Positions 48,179-54,785 of a DNA stretch of 54,785 nt are shown here, piece by piece. Every line of letters begins with the position of its first letter. Within the stretch, counting starts at the first letter, position 1. Source of the stretch: Bacteroidaceae bacterium. GTDB taxonomy: Bacteria; Bacteroidota; Bacteroidia; Bacteroidales; Barnesiellaceae_A. Made by a program: the position numbers and the translations under genes. Under the pieces are notes generated by a model. It had not been told where the DNA came from. It did no database searches and saw nothing but the letters and a program-made list of their open reading frames with translations. The stretch covers positions 1-54,785 of the forward strand of contig JAGBHF010000064.1 in assembly GCA_017935645.1 (NCBI GenBank), read 5' to 3'.

Positions 48179-48206
48179 AAGAGGCTGCACGCAGGTGTGG
48201 CCTCTT
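48179..48206 (+). terminator. Terminator after the lipoprotein gene
   Basis: AAGAGGCTGCAC pairs with GTGTGGCCTCTT across loop GCAG (12-bp stem with two G-U pairs), followed by CTACTTTAT, 24 bases past the stop codon. Confidence 0.7.
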
Positions 48207-48280
48207 CTACTTTATAAGGTGTATTATTACCGAACACTTCAGCGACACTGTATCGAGCTGATGTGGCATGGGTATAAACG

Positions 48281-48315
48281 AAAAAACCGACCCTGTTGTT
48301 ACAGAATCGGTTTTT
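48281..48315 (-). terminator. Terminator of tRNA-His
   Basis: On the minus strand AAAAACCGA / TCGGTTTTT forms a 9-bp stem followed by six T, starting 3 bases past the tRNA 3' end. From 48207 to 48280 nothing else is visible. Confidence 0.75.
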
Positions 48316-48317
48316 AG

Positions 48318-48391
48318 GGTGGAAGATGGGAATCGAACCCACGACACCTGGAACCACAATCCAGTGCTCTAACCCCTGAGCTACATCCACC
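48318..48391 (-). tRNA. tRNA-His (GTG)
   Basis: Minus-strand cloverleaf with D arm GCTCAGGGGTTAGAGC, anticodon loop ATTGTGG (anticodon GTG, His), and T arm GTGGGTTCGATTCCCAT. The 5' extra G(-1) facing C73, the identity element for HisRS, is encoded. CCA is not encoded. The acceptor stem shows one T-T mismatch at the sixth pair. Confidence 0.95.
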
Positions 48392-48405
48392 ATTTAAATG
48401 CGGTG

Positions 48406-48413
48406 CAAAGATA
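48406..48413 (-). promoter_or_regulatory. -7 promoter element of tRNA-His
   Basis: Minus-strand TATCTTTG followed by CACC, 14 bases upstream of the mature tRNA 5' end. From 48414 to 48533 the sequence is A/T-rich with no other element I can support. Confidence 0.7.
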
Positions 48414-48533
48414 AGCACTAATTTTATATTACGCAATAGCAAACGGCAAGTTTTTTGTGTTTTTGTTAAAGAATTTTTCTCATTCTTGCCTATCGTTTAT
48501 TCAATGTATTGTATATCAACATCGTGAAGTGGA

Positions 48534-48575
48534 TAAAAAAACTTCCATTGCCAACTGTAATCGATGACAATGGAA
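48534..48575 (-). terminator. Terminator of the GLUG-repeat protein gene
   Basis: TTCCATTG (48543-48550) pairs with CAATGGAA (48568-48575); on the minus strand a run of T (plus 48535-48541, mostly A) follows. It starts 20 bases past the stop. Confidence 0.7.
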
Positions 48576-48595
48576 ATTAAATTATATCTTAGCTA

Positions 48596-49894
48596 TCAGA
48601 TGCGCACCTTAGTTGCACGACCATCAACCTCGACAATATAAATGCCCGATTGCAAATTGTCGACAACCGATGTACGACCTTCATATACCATATTACCCAC
48701 AATATTGTACACGCGTACAACTTGTGCAGGGTTAATACCTTTTATGTAAAGTACGCCATTCATTGCACCAACCTTAAGAGTCTCCTTGGGTGCAACAGCT
48801 ACACCTGACGAGGGATTATTTTGCCATGCAAATACGGGGTAACCGCCATTGAGCGACTTTGTATCCATTTCCCAAGGCGCAGTTGCATCGCCGGCATTAA
48901 GCAATGTTACCATAGCCTCCGATTTCATATCCTCTTCGCTCTTCTTTGTCACGCCCGATGCCTCTTCAAACTTACCATTGTCAAGGAAATAGCAGTTTTG
49001 CACCAATACACTGAAGTCGGCATCGCCGACAATGGGTTGAGGTGAAGAGATGAAAGTTTCGGCAGCTATCACTTCGCCTACATTATAACAATTGACAATA
49101 CGTGTGCCACTATCGTATGCCGAGCCTACGATACCACCCACAAACATACCGTTGGGAGCATTGATAATACCTTTGTTATAACAGTTGGTAATCTCTACGC
49201 CATACATGGCAGTACCTACGATACCACCTACATCGCTATTGCCGGTGAGCGTACCGCCAAAATAGCAACGATCTATTTTACCACCGGCACCTATAGCCAC
49301 TACCCCACCTGAACCAAAGGTTGACTCACTGTTGATTGTAGCCAGACTTGCACTGCATTGCAATGTACCGCCATTCATTTGACCCACAAGACCGGCAGTA
49401 AGTTCACCACCTGTAACAATCGAGCGAGCACCCAAGATGACATTCTTCACAAGAGCACCTTCATCGAGACATGCAAAGAGTCCTGTACCACCTACGGCTT
49501 GAAAGTCGGTAGCTATATACTCGATATGAATATTATCGATAGTCTTGAAGTTGCCGTCGAATGTGCCCAAGAAGTACTTCGACTCGTCAATAAGCGAGCC
49601 TTGTGGATCATCGGAATTTACATACTCATCAAAAAAACCGACGGGAAGAATTTTCATGCCGGCATCGGCACTCATATCAAGGTCGTTTACCAAGAAAAAA
49701 TACTCGCCTTCATAGGTAGTACCTGCTGTCACTTGTTGCTGAAAATAGGCAAAATGTTGCTCTGTTTCGATAAGATAGGGCGAAGTAACGGTTCCGTCAC
49801 CTTTAGTCCATGCTTGCGCTGTACCATCCCACGCAGCTTGTGCGGTAAAAAGTGTCATAGCAGAAGCTGCAAGTAAAAAGTAGTTTTTCATCAT
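48596..49894 (-). CDS. Secreted GLUG-repeat protein with type IX sorting-like C-terminus
   Basis: 432 aa. Signal peptide MMKNYFLLAASAMTLFTAQA. The mature N-terminus (GDGTVTSPYLIETEQHFAYFQQ, FLVNDLDMSADAG, FLGTFDGNFKTIDNIHIEY) and the repeats SDVGGIVGTAMYGVEITNCYNKG and VGGIVGSAYDSGTRIVNCYNVG are GLUG-motif adhesin features; expect a beta-helix from ~70 to ~290. Residues ~365-432 end VVRVYNIVGNMVYEGRTSV then GIYIVEVDGRATKVRI, a type A sorting-like domain also seen in the BspA-like protein of this window. Likely a surface or matrix protein; ligand unknown. ATG 49891 is an alternative start. Confidence 0.85.
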   Translation of the reverse strand: MMKNYFLLAASAMTLFTAQAAWDGTAQAWTKGDGTVTSPYLIETEQHFAYFQQQVTAGTTYEGEYFFLVNDLDMSADAGMKILPVGFFDEYVNSDDPQGSLIDESKYFLGTFDGNFKTIDNIHIEYIATDFQAVGGTGLFACLDEGALVKNVILGARSIVTGGELTAGLVGQMNGGTLQCSASLATINSESTFGSGGVVAIGAGGKIDRCYFGGTLTGNSDVGGIVGTAMYGVEITNCYNKGIINAPNGMFVGGIVGSAYDSGTRIVNCYNVGEVIAAETFISSPQPIVGDADFSVLVQNCYFLDNGKFEEASGVTKKSEEDMKSEAMVTLLNAGDATAPWEMDTKSLNGGYPVFAWQNNPSSGVAVAPKETLKVGAMNGVLYIKGINPAQVVRVYNIVGNMVYEGRTSVVDNLQSGIYIVEVDGRATKVRI

Positions 49895-49926
49895 ATATAT
49901 ACATTTAAAGGTTATTATGCGTATAG

Positions 49927-49934
49927 CAAATATA
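49927..49934 (-). promoter_or_regulatory. -7 promoter element of the GLUG-repeat gene
   Basis: Minus-strand TATATTTG followed by C, 32 bases before the start codon. Nothing else is visible between here and 50025. Confidence 0.65.
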
Positions 49935-50025
49935 CATATAATTTGTACTCACGATACCTTATATATGTTTTTTTATGGATAAAGTTCTTTTTTTTGATTA
50001 AAGTCAAAAAAAAAATAGAATTTAA

Positions 50026-50673
50026 CTACTCCCCTACATTACGGAATACGAAATGATGCCCGTCGTAACGCATGGCCACAATGCCCCAATAAACAAAACG
50101 AGCCAAGAGTTGCTGTGCATCGTAACGCGAAATATGAGTCATACGACATATACGCGACAAGCTACACTCTTCCTCGCGCGACAACAAGTCAAGTACAAGG
50201 CTCTCACGCTCGGTAAAGCTAATTACCACAGGTTGTGCGTTGCACTCTTGCTGCCACACTTGCAGATGTGTAGGTGTGGCCAATATATTCTCATCGGCTA
50301 CACGCACATAGGCCCACAAGCGATTGTTCTCGTCACGAGCCATTATGGGGCGTTTCGTAGCGCTGGGCACATCGGCTACAAGTATCGTATGTCCGTCGAC
50401 TCTATAGGTAGTCATCTTAACTTCCACCACCGGACTACAATACAACTGAGCTGCAGCCTCTATCATATACATCTCCTCCTCACTGCGCACGCCTGCTATA
50501 CGTCCATTATCCTTCACTCCAATGAGCAAACGACCACCTTGCGTATTGGCAAACGCCGACAGGGTACGAGCTATCTTGCGAGCATCCGAGATTTCATACT
50601 TGAAATCCTGCTCGACATGCTCACCTTGGGCTATAAGGGCGTGAATATATGATGTGGCATCGGTTACTTTCAT
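50026..50673 (-). CDS. AlbA_2/Schlafen-like domain protein with winged helix
   Basis: 215 aa. The N-terminal domain matches AlbA_2 (PF04326): EQDFKYEISDARKIARTLSAFANTQGGRLLIGVKDNGRIAGV, followed by VDGHTILVADVPSATKRPIM. The C-terminal ~70 residues (SFTERESLVLDLL, CSLSRICRMTHISRYDAQQLLARFVYWGIV) look like a winged helix. Many such proteins are called putative transcriptional regulators or ATP-binding proteins; the target is unknown. ATG 50673 is fixed by a promoter box whose last base is only 5 bases upstream, so the transcript is almost leaderless. Divergent from nusB. Confidence 0.85.
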   Translation of the reverse strand: MKVTDATSYIHALIAQGEHVEQDFKYEISDARKIARTLSAFANTQGGRLLIGVKDNGRIAGVRSEEEMYMIEAAAQLYCSPVVEVKMTTYRVDGHTILVADVPSATKRPIMARDENNRLWAYVRVADENILATPTHLQVWQQECNAQPVVISFTERESLVLDLLSREEECSLSRICRMTHISRYDAQQLLARFVYWGIVAMRYDGHHFVFRNVGE

Positions 50674-50677
50674 AATG

Positions 50678-50685
50678 CAAAGATA
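50678..50685 (-). promoter_or_regulatory. -7 promoter element of the AlbA_2 gene (leaderless geometry)
   Basis: Minus-strand TATCTTTG followed by CATT and then ATG. The usual distance from this box to the start site puts transcription at or within a few bases of the start codon. Confidence 0.65.
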
Positions 50686-50733
50686 AGGCAAGAAATTATA
50701 TTTACGAAAAAATAATGCCAAAGGCCATCGTAA

Positions 50734-50751
50734 TACCACCTTTTTGTGGTA
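50734..50751. promoter_or_regulatory. Possible operator: inverted repeat overlapping the nusB -7 box
   Basis: TACCAC, six bases, GTGGTA: a perfect 6+6 inverted repeat whose right half shares its last two bases with the nusB TAACTTTG box. No T tract follows, so it is not a terminator. Regulator unknown. Confidence 0.4.
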
Positions 50752-50757
50752 ACTTTG
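50750..50757 (+). promoter_or_regulatory. -7 promoter element of nusB
   Basis: TAACTTTG followed by CAA, a perfect box 44 bases before the nusB ATG. Confidence 0.7.
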
Positions 50758-50801
50758 CAACACAAAATTTACTAAATAACGCAAAACAGTTCATTCATAT
50801 T

Positions 50802-51734
50802 ATGATAAATCGTGTAATTATACGTTCAAAGGTAGTACAGGTAGCATATTCGTACTTTATTACCGAAAACAAGAGTATCGCCGAGGCCGAAAACGAGTTA
50901 CTACACAGTCTTGAAAAGGGTCATGAGTTGTACTACGCACTATTGCAGTTGATGATCGACCTCACCGACTTGCAAGCTCAACGCTTAGAGACCGCCCGCA
51001 ACAAGTACCTTCCCACTGCCGAGGAGCGCAACCCCAACATGCGTTTTGTCAACAACCGATTTATCAACGACCTGCGCAACAATGCCGACTTTGCCGAGCA
51101 CTATGCCGACAAGCCTTTCTCTTGGGCTGTTACTGCCGAGACATTCCTCAACAACATGCTCAACACCATTATCGACACCGAGGAGTATCGCAACTACATG
51201 AATGCTCCTACTAACGATGCCGAGCAAGACTGGGAATTGTGGCGCACACTGTTCAAGAATGTCATTGCACCCTCCGATGAGCTTACCGATGCGGTTGAGA
51301 GTCTTTCGCTATACTGGAACGAAGAACTTAATGTTGAGGCAACATTTGTTCTTAAAACCATCAAGCACTTCCGCAACGAGAGTGAGAGCGAGAGTGTGAA
51401 GATGTTGCCCATGTACAAGGACGACGAAGACCGCAAATTTGCCCTCGACCTATTGCACAACACTCTTGCCAACGAAAAGCTATATCGCAACTACATCGAC
51501 CGATTTACCAAAAACTGGGAAATTGAGCGCATCGCCTTTATGGACGTGGTGATTATGTTGGTAGCTATCAGCGAGTTGATACACATGCCCTCTATACCCA
51601 CTGTTGTTACACTCAATGAGTACATCGAACTTGCCAAGACATTCAGCACCGAGCAAAGCAGCAACTTTATCAACGGCGTGCTCGATGCAATAGTTAAGGA
51701 GCTTAAAAAAGAGGGTATAATAAATAAGGATTAA
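50802..51734 (+). CDS. nusB: Transcription antitermination factor NusB (long Bacteroidota form)
   Basis: NusB binds boxA RNA with NusE (S10) in rRNA antitermination. 310 aa, about twice E. coli NusB. The N-terminus MINRVIIRSKVVQVAYSYF is the usual opening of the Bacteroidota form; the conserved NusB core lies at the C-terminus (WEIERIAFMDVVIMLVAISELIHMPSIPTVVTLNEYIELAKTFSTEQSSNFINGVLDAI). The central ~140 residues are a helical insertion of unknown role, acidic and rich in Asn. ATG 50802 is chosen for this N-terminus; a longer frame from 50715 would cross the promoter. Confidence 0.93.
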   Translation: MINRVIIRSKVVQVAYSYFITENKSIAEAENELLHSLEKGHELYYALLQLMIDLTDLQAQRLETARNKYLPTAEERNPNMRFVNNRFINDLRNNADFAEHYADKPFSWAVTAETFLNNMLNTIIDTEEYRNYMNAPTNDAEQDWELWRTLFKNVIAPSDELTDAVESLSLYWNEELNVEATFVLKTIKHFRNESESESVKMLPMYKDDEDRKFALDLLHNTLANEKLYRNYIDRFTKNWEIERIAFMDVVIMLVAISELIHMPSIPTVVTLNEYIELAKTFSTEQSSNFINGVLDAIVKELKKEGIINKD

Positions 51735-51745
51735 AATATTTGTTA

Positions 51746-51753
51746 TATATTTG
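51746..51753 (+). promoter_or_regulatory. -7 promoter element of yajC
   Basis: TATATTTG, a perfect box just past nusB. Transcripts would carry a leader of about 135 bases (to 51892) in which TCCTGC (51769-51774) can pair with GCAGGA (51822-51827) around an inner hairpin AACACAT / ATGTGTT (51792-51814). Confidence 0.6.
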
Positions 51754-51892
51754 TGGAGTATATACAACTCCTGCCGTGTAATATATAGGAAAACACATTA
51801 CAACAAGATGTGTTATACCAAGCAGGAAGGTAACGTACCACAAACAACAGATAAATACAATAAAAATAACCTAAAAACAAAAAGAATAAATT

Positions 51893-52207
51893 ATGACACT
51901 TTCAACAATCTTATTGCAAGCACAAGCCCAAGGCTCGGGCTGGACCAGTATCATCATGATGGTAGCCCTCATCGCTATCTTCTACTTCTTCATGATACGT
52001 CCCCAACAAAAACGCCAAAAAGAGATACAAAAGGCTCGTGAAGCACTCACCAACGGCGATAAAGTAATGACTGCCGGTGGTATATATGGCAAGGTAAAAG
52101 AGGTAAGCGAAAAATATTTCATCATCGAAATTGCCGAGAACACACGCATTCGCGTGGCTAAAGACTCGGTATATCCCGCTGCCGACGAGACTCCCACTCA
52201 AGCATAA
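51893..52207 (+). CDS. yajC: Preprotein translocase accessory protein YajC
   Basis: 104 aa, one TM helix (~19-36) followed by the family signature FFMIRPQQKRQKEIQKAREALTNGDKVMTAGGIYGKV and a C-terminal beta domain (FIIEIAENTRIRVAKDSVYP). Works with SecDF at the Sec translocon; secDF is not in the window. Followed by its own hairpin, then ybbR. Confidence 0.95.
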   Translation: MTLSTILLQAQAQGSGWTSIIMMVALIAIFYFFMIRPQQKRQKEIQKAREALTNGDKVMTAGGIYGKVKEVSEKYFIIEIAENTRIRVAKDSVYPAADETPTQA

Positions 52208-52228
52208 TTATTAAGGAGCATACACACA

Positions 52229-52260
52229 AAGCGAGGGCGCAAAAAATTGTGCCCTCGTTT
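52229..52260 (+). terminator. Terminator or attenuator between yajC and ybbR
   Basis: AAGCGAGGGCGCAA pairs with TTGTGCCCTCGTTT (14 bp with two G-U pairs) around a 4-base loop, 21 bases past the yajC stop. The T tail is short, so read-through to ybbR is possible. Confidence 0.65.
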
Positions 52261-52277
52261 GGCTTAAAAACATCACC

Positions 52278-53306
52278 ATGAGCATACAATCATTCTTCAG
52301 CAAAATAGGCGAGCAACTACAGAGCCTCAAAAGACTCAGTCACACCGAACAAGGTCGAGAGATATTTACCTTTCTGGGATTTGTAGTGTTGGCAACAGGT
52401 ATATGGTTTATTCTCGCTACCAACGACAACCGCGAGGATGTTGTACAGATACCCATCGAACTCACCAATATACCCCAAGAGGCCATGATGCTGCAAGATA
52501 TGCCCCCTTACGTCGAAGCACGCATTCGCGACAAGGGTGCTGCACTGCTCAGCTACGACATCAATGGCATAAGCCCTATAAAGGTCAACTTCGAACGCCA
52601 TAGCAACCAACGTGATGCTATAGTCATCAACAATAGTGCTATTATCGAATATGCACGTCGTCAACTTCGCGCCACTACAACAATCAACGATATAGCGCCC
52701 GACTCTATCCGCATAGCTTTTACTTACGACCAGGGTCGACGCCTGCCCGTAACTATCGATGCCGACATAAGCACATCGCCATTCTGCACACTCAGCGACA
52801 GCATATACATTACAACCGACAGCGTAACTATATATGGTAAAGCTGCGCAAATAAACCGTATAGATGCACTCAGCACCGAAGAGATAGTGGCACACAACAT
52901 CAACGATACTACCTACATACGAGCACGCATCAAGCCCGTCGAAGGCACACGTATCATACCCGACAGCGTCACCGTAGTAATACCCGTTGAGGAATACACC
53001 ACCAAAACCCTGTCGGTACCCATCGTCATCGGTGGCGTACCACAAGGACACAGTGTAATGACATTCCCCTCACACATCACCATCACCTGCCTCGTACCCA
53101 TGAGCAAGTATGCCGGTGTTGCAAGCGATGACTTTCTTATAGGCAACACATTTGCCCAGATAGAACAAACACCTGGCACTTACGGTGCAATAAAGGTACT
53201 CAATGCCCCTCAATATGCTCACAATATCACACTATCGACCGATAGCGTTGAGTACATTATAAGCAAAAACACTGCACCTCAACAGCCCGACACCATACAA
53301 CCATGA
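52278..53306 (+). CDS. YbbR-like domain protein
   Basis: 342 aa, one N-terminal TM helix (~29-46, FTFLGFVVLATGIWFILATN) and then a periplasmic stretch of YbbR-type beta domains (VVQIPIELTNIPQEAMM, LPVTIDADI, ITTDSVTIYGKAAQINRID, TLSVPIVIGGVPQGHSV). In Gram-positives YbbR (CdaR) regulates the c-di-AMP cyclase CdaA; in Bacteroidota the gene is typically next to coaE as here, and its job is not known to me. The stop overlaps the coaE start (ATGA). Confidence 0.9.
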   Translation: MSIQSFFSKIGEQLQSLKRLSHTEQGREIFTFLGFVVLATGIWFILATNDNREDVVQIPIELTNIPQEAMMLQDMPPYVEARIRDKGAALLSYDINGISPIKVNFERHSNQRDAIVINNSAIIEYARRQLRATTTINDIAPDSIRIAFTYDQGRRLPVTIDADISTSPFCTLSDSIYITTDSVTIYGKAAQINRIDALSTEEIVAHNINDTTYIRARIKPVEGTRIIPDSVTVVIPVEEYTTKTLSVPIVIGGVPQGHSVMTFPSHITITCLVPMSKYAGVASDDFLIGNTFAQIEQTPGTYGAIKVLNAPQYAHNITLSTDSVEYIISKNTAPQQPDTIQP

Positions 53307-53881
53307 ACACCCCCATACAAATAGGTATAACCGGTGGTATAGGCAGTGGCAAAAGCATTGTTTCGCGCATGCTCGGCATCATGCACTACCCCGTGTACGA
53401 CACCGACAGCCGTGCAAAGGAGCTCATGGACACCCCCACCCTGCGACAAGCACTCGTCGAGCAATGGGGTAGCGACATCATCATGCCCGATGGCCAGATA
53501 AACCGCCCCTTGCTGTCAAGCATCGTATTCAACGATCCACAACAGCTCACCCACCTCAACAACATTGTACACCCAGCCGTGCGCAACCACTACGCACAGT
53601 GGGTACAGCAACAACAGTCGCCTATAGTATTTGTAGAGAGCGCCATACTACACCAAGCCGGTATGGACACCACCCTACACCACATTTGGGTAGTAGAGGC
53701 CGACCGCGATACACGCATACGACGCGTCATGCAACGCAACAACCTGGGTCGCCAAGAAATAGAGGCACGCATAGCCTCGCAACACCCCACCCCCATCGAC
53801 CACCGCACACACATCATAGCCAACAACGACCATGATGCCGTTCTGCCACAAATATTGGCATTACTCAACCAACTCCTATGA
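53303..53881 (+). CDS. coaE: Dephospho-CoA kinase CoaE
   Basis: Last step of coenzyme A synthesis: phosphorylates the 3'-OH of dephospho-CoA. 192 aa. P-loop GITGGIGSGKS at the N-terminus, then YDTDSRAKELM, the LID/CoA region HPAVRNHYAQWVQQ, FVESAILHQAGMDTTLHHIWVVEADRDTRIRRVMQRN, and a C-terminal ANNDHDAVLPQILALL. Overlaps ybbR by 4 bases. The base composition is rich in C on this strand like its neighbours. Confidence 0.95.
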   Translation: MNTPIQIGITGGIGSGKSIVSRMLGIMHYPVYDTDSRAKELMDTPTLRQALVEQWGSDIIMPDGQINRPLLSSIVFNDPQQLTHLNNIVHPAVRNHYAQWVQQQQSPIVFVESAILHQAGMDTTLHHIWVVEADRDTRIRRVMQRNNLGRQEIEARIASQHPTPIDHRTHIIANNDHDAVLPQILALLNQLL

Positions 53882-53969
53882 AATGTCATAAAACAGAGTC
53901 AAGCCAACTTATAAGGACTCTCTTAACGTAATTTTACAACCCAACGCTTGCAAATTCACAAGCTAATAC

Positions 53970-53977
53970 TAACTTTG
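53970..53977 (+). promoter_or_regulatory. -7 promoter element of the DUF5606 gene
   Basis: TAACTTTG followed by CATTC, a perfect box 34 bases before the ATG. Confidence 0.7.
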
Positions 53978-54011
53978 CATTCGCTATACAAACAACAAAA
54001 TAAACAGAAAT

Positions 54012-54452
54012 ATGTTAAAGAAAATTCTTGCCATTTCCGGCAAACCCGGACTATACAAACTCGTATCACAAGGTAAAAACATGCTCGTTGTAGAATCGCT
54101 CCTCAACGGCAAGCGCACACCCGCCTACAACCACGAGAAGATTATTTCACTCGGCGATATAGCCATGTTTACCGACAGCGACGAAGTACCCTTGAACGAA
54201 GTGTTCGAGAGCATGAAACAGCTCGAAAACGGTGGTAAAGCATCGGTAAGCACCAAAGACAGCGAAAAGACATTGCGCGAATACTTGGGCAAAGTACTCC
54301 CCAACTTCGACCGCGACCGCGTGTACACAGCCGACATCAAGAAACTCATCAGCTGGTACAACCTCCTCATCGACAACGGCTACAACAACTTCGAAGACCT
54401 AGACTCATACGCAGCCGAGGCCCAAGAAAACATCGCCCACGACAAGGCTTAA
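54012..54452 (+). CDS. DUF5606 family protein
   Basis: 146 aa, soluble, no signal peptide. The N-terminal half (LKKILAISGKPGLYKLVSQGKNMLVVESL, KRTPAYNHEKIISLGDIAMFT) is the DUF5606 module, a small beta domain widespread in Bacteroidota. The C-terminal half is helical (YTADIKKLISWYNLLIDNGYNNFEDLD). I know of no established function. Own promoter and terminator; single gene. Confidence 0.85.
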   Translation: MLKKILAISGKPGLYKLVSQGKNMLVVESLLNGKRTPAYNHEKIISLGDIAMFTDSDEVPLNEVFESMKQLENGGKASVSTKDSEKTLREYLGKVLPNFDRDRVYTADIKKLISWYNLLIDNGYNNFEDLDSYAAEAQENIAHDKA

Positions 54453-54477
54453 CATCCTATTCAACAAAATACCACTG

Positions 54478-54510
54478 CAAGGGCTGTGTCGGCGACACAG
54501 CCCTTGTTTA
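54478..54510 (+). terminator. Terminator after the DUF5606 gene
   Basis: CAAGGGCTGTGTCG (54478-54491) pairs with CGACACAGCCCTTG (54493-54506), followed by TTTA; the innermost pairs must open to make the loop. Its core is shared with the ridA terminator at 1627-1656. Confidence 0.85.
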
Positions 54511-54620
54511 TTAGTTACAACACCCGCCACACACCGGCACAACTGAATAAGAGAGGAAAGCACCCACCCACCCCAAGCAACAAAATCGTGCAAATAAGCC
54601 ATCCGCAACAGACACAACAG

Positions 54621-54664
54621 ACTCAGACAAACAGACTCAGCACAATAACTCAGCAATGACTCAG
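54621..54664. repeat. Short ACTCAG direct repeats before tRNA-Phe
   Basis: ACTCAG occurs at 54621, 54635, 54648 and 54659, spaced 11-14 bases. Apart from this repeat cluster and the tRNA promoter I see nothing in 54511-54745. Confidence 0.4.
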
Positions 54665-54721
54665 CACAAAATAAAATCTAAATAAAATCGCCCAACACTT
54701 GGTAAATATAAAAAAAACACC

Positions 54722-54729
54722 TATATTTG
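54722..54729 (+). promoter_or_regulatory. -7 promoter element of tRNA-Phe
   Basis: TATATTTG followed by CAC, 16 bases before the tRNA 5' end. Confidence 0.7.
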
Positions 54730-54745
54730 CACTCGCAAAAGCAAT

Positions 54746-54785
54746 GGTGCCATAGCTCAGTTGGTAGAGCAAAGGACTGAAAATC
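54746..54785 (+). tRNA. tRNA-Phe (GAA), partial at window edge
   Basis: The first 40 bases of a tRNA: acceptor GGTGCCA, D arm GCTCAGTTGGTAGAGC, anticodon stem AGGA and loop CTGAAAA with anticodon GAA (Phe). The 3' half lies outside the window. Confidence 0.9.

Noticed and set aside
52317..53051. 244-aa open frame antisense to the YbbR gene
   Set aside because: Shadow of the YbbR gene; repeated Cys-Tyr composition and no family features.
53890..53930. Hairpin AGAGTC / GACTCT after coaE as a terminator
   Set aside because: Only 6 bp with a long loop and no T run; too weak to list.

Overview
The window looks like a chromosomal core segment from a Bacteroidales (Bacteroidota) species. The grounds are: many promoters of the TAnnTTTG type upstream of genes, with almost no Shine-Dalgarno sites; a short Bacteroidota-type primary sigma factor; a long (about 310 aa) NusB; lineage-typical proteins (DUF5606 protein, GT/DUF4922 protein, PiT transporter with a long cytosolic tail); and two secreted proteins ending in type IX-secretion-like C-terminal domains. 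I cannot fix the family. No prophage, insertion sequence, integron or CRISPR array is visible.

Layout. 1-3.8 kb (minus): eno, ridA, a YihY/BrkB membrane protein and the RNase P RNA gene rnpB. 4.1-6.8 kb (plus): HtrA/DegQ-type protease and rpoD. 6.8-12.5 kb (minus): YfhO-family membrane protein, secG, an unrecognised gene, lptE, a sigma-54 activator without a sensor domain, and a small macro-domain-like protein. 12.6-19.4 kb (minus): a complete thiamine operon (thiD-thiS-tenI/thiE2-thiE-thiG-thiC-thiH-thiF) behind a TPP riboswitch with a visible terminator. 19.4-21.5 kb (plus): obg and pgeF, fired from a promoter back-to-back with the thi promoter. 21.5-26.2 kb (minus): a 1546-residue BspA-like leucine-rich-repeat surface protein. 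26.4-30.8 kb (plus): OPT oligopeptide transporter and PiT phosphate transporter.

31.0-41.5 kb (plus) is a tight seven-gene operon that I read as a peptidoglycan turnover and recycling unit. It holds a secreted split amidase, a glycosyltransferase fused to a GalT/HIT-like DUF4922 domain, a SpoIID-family protein without a signal peptide, an AmpG-like permease, a NamZ-like exo-muramidase (DUF1343), a BadF-type amino-sugar kinase, and an RsmI-like methyltransferase. Four junctions overlap by 1-8 bases. This is the best candidate for an incompletely described system: the GalT-like domain and the apparently cytosolic SpoIID protein have no place in the known recycling pathways.

41.6-54.8 kb: dnaG, a Nat-type ABC exporter (ATPase and permease), two lipoproteins, tRNA-His (minus), a secreted GLUG-repeat protein (minus), an AlbA_2/Schlafen-like regulator (minus), then nusB, yajC, ybbR, coaE and a DUF5606 gene (plus). 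The window ends inside a tRNA-Phe gene. Intergenic gaps are short and mostly filled by hairpin terminators and -7 promoter boxes, which are listed individually. Family names rest on motifs read by eye; no database search was run.
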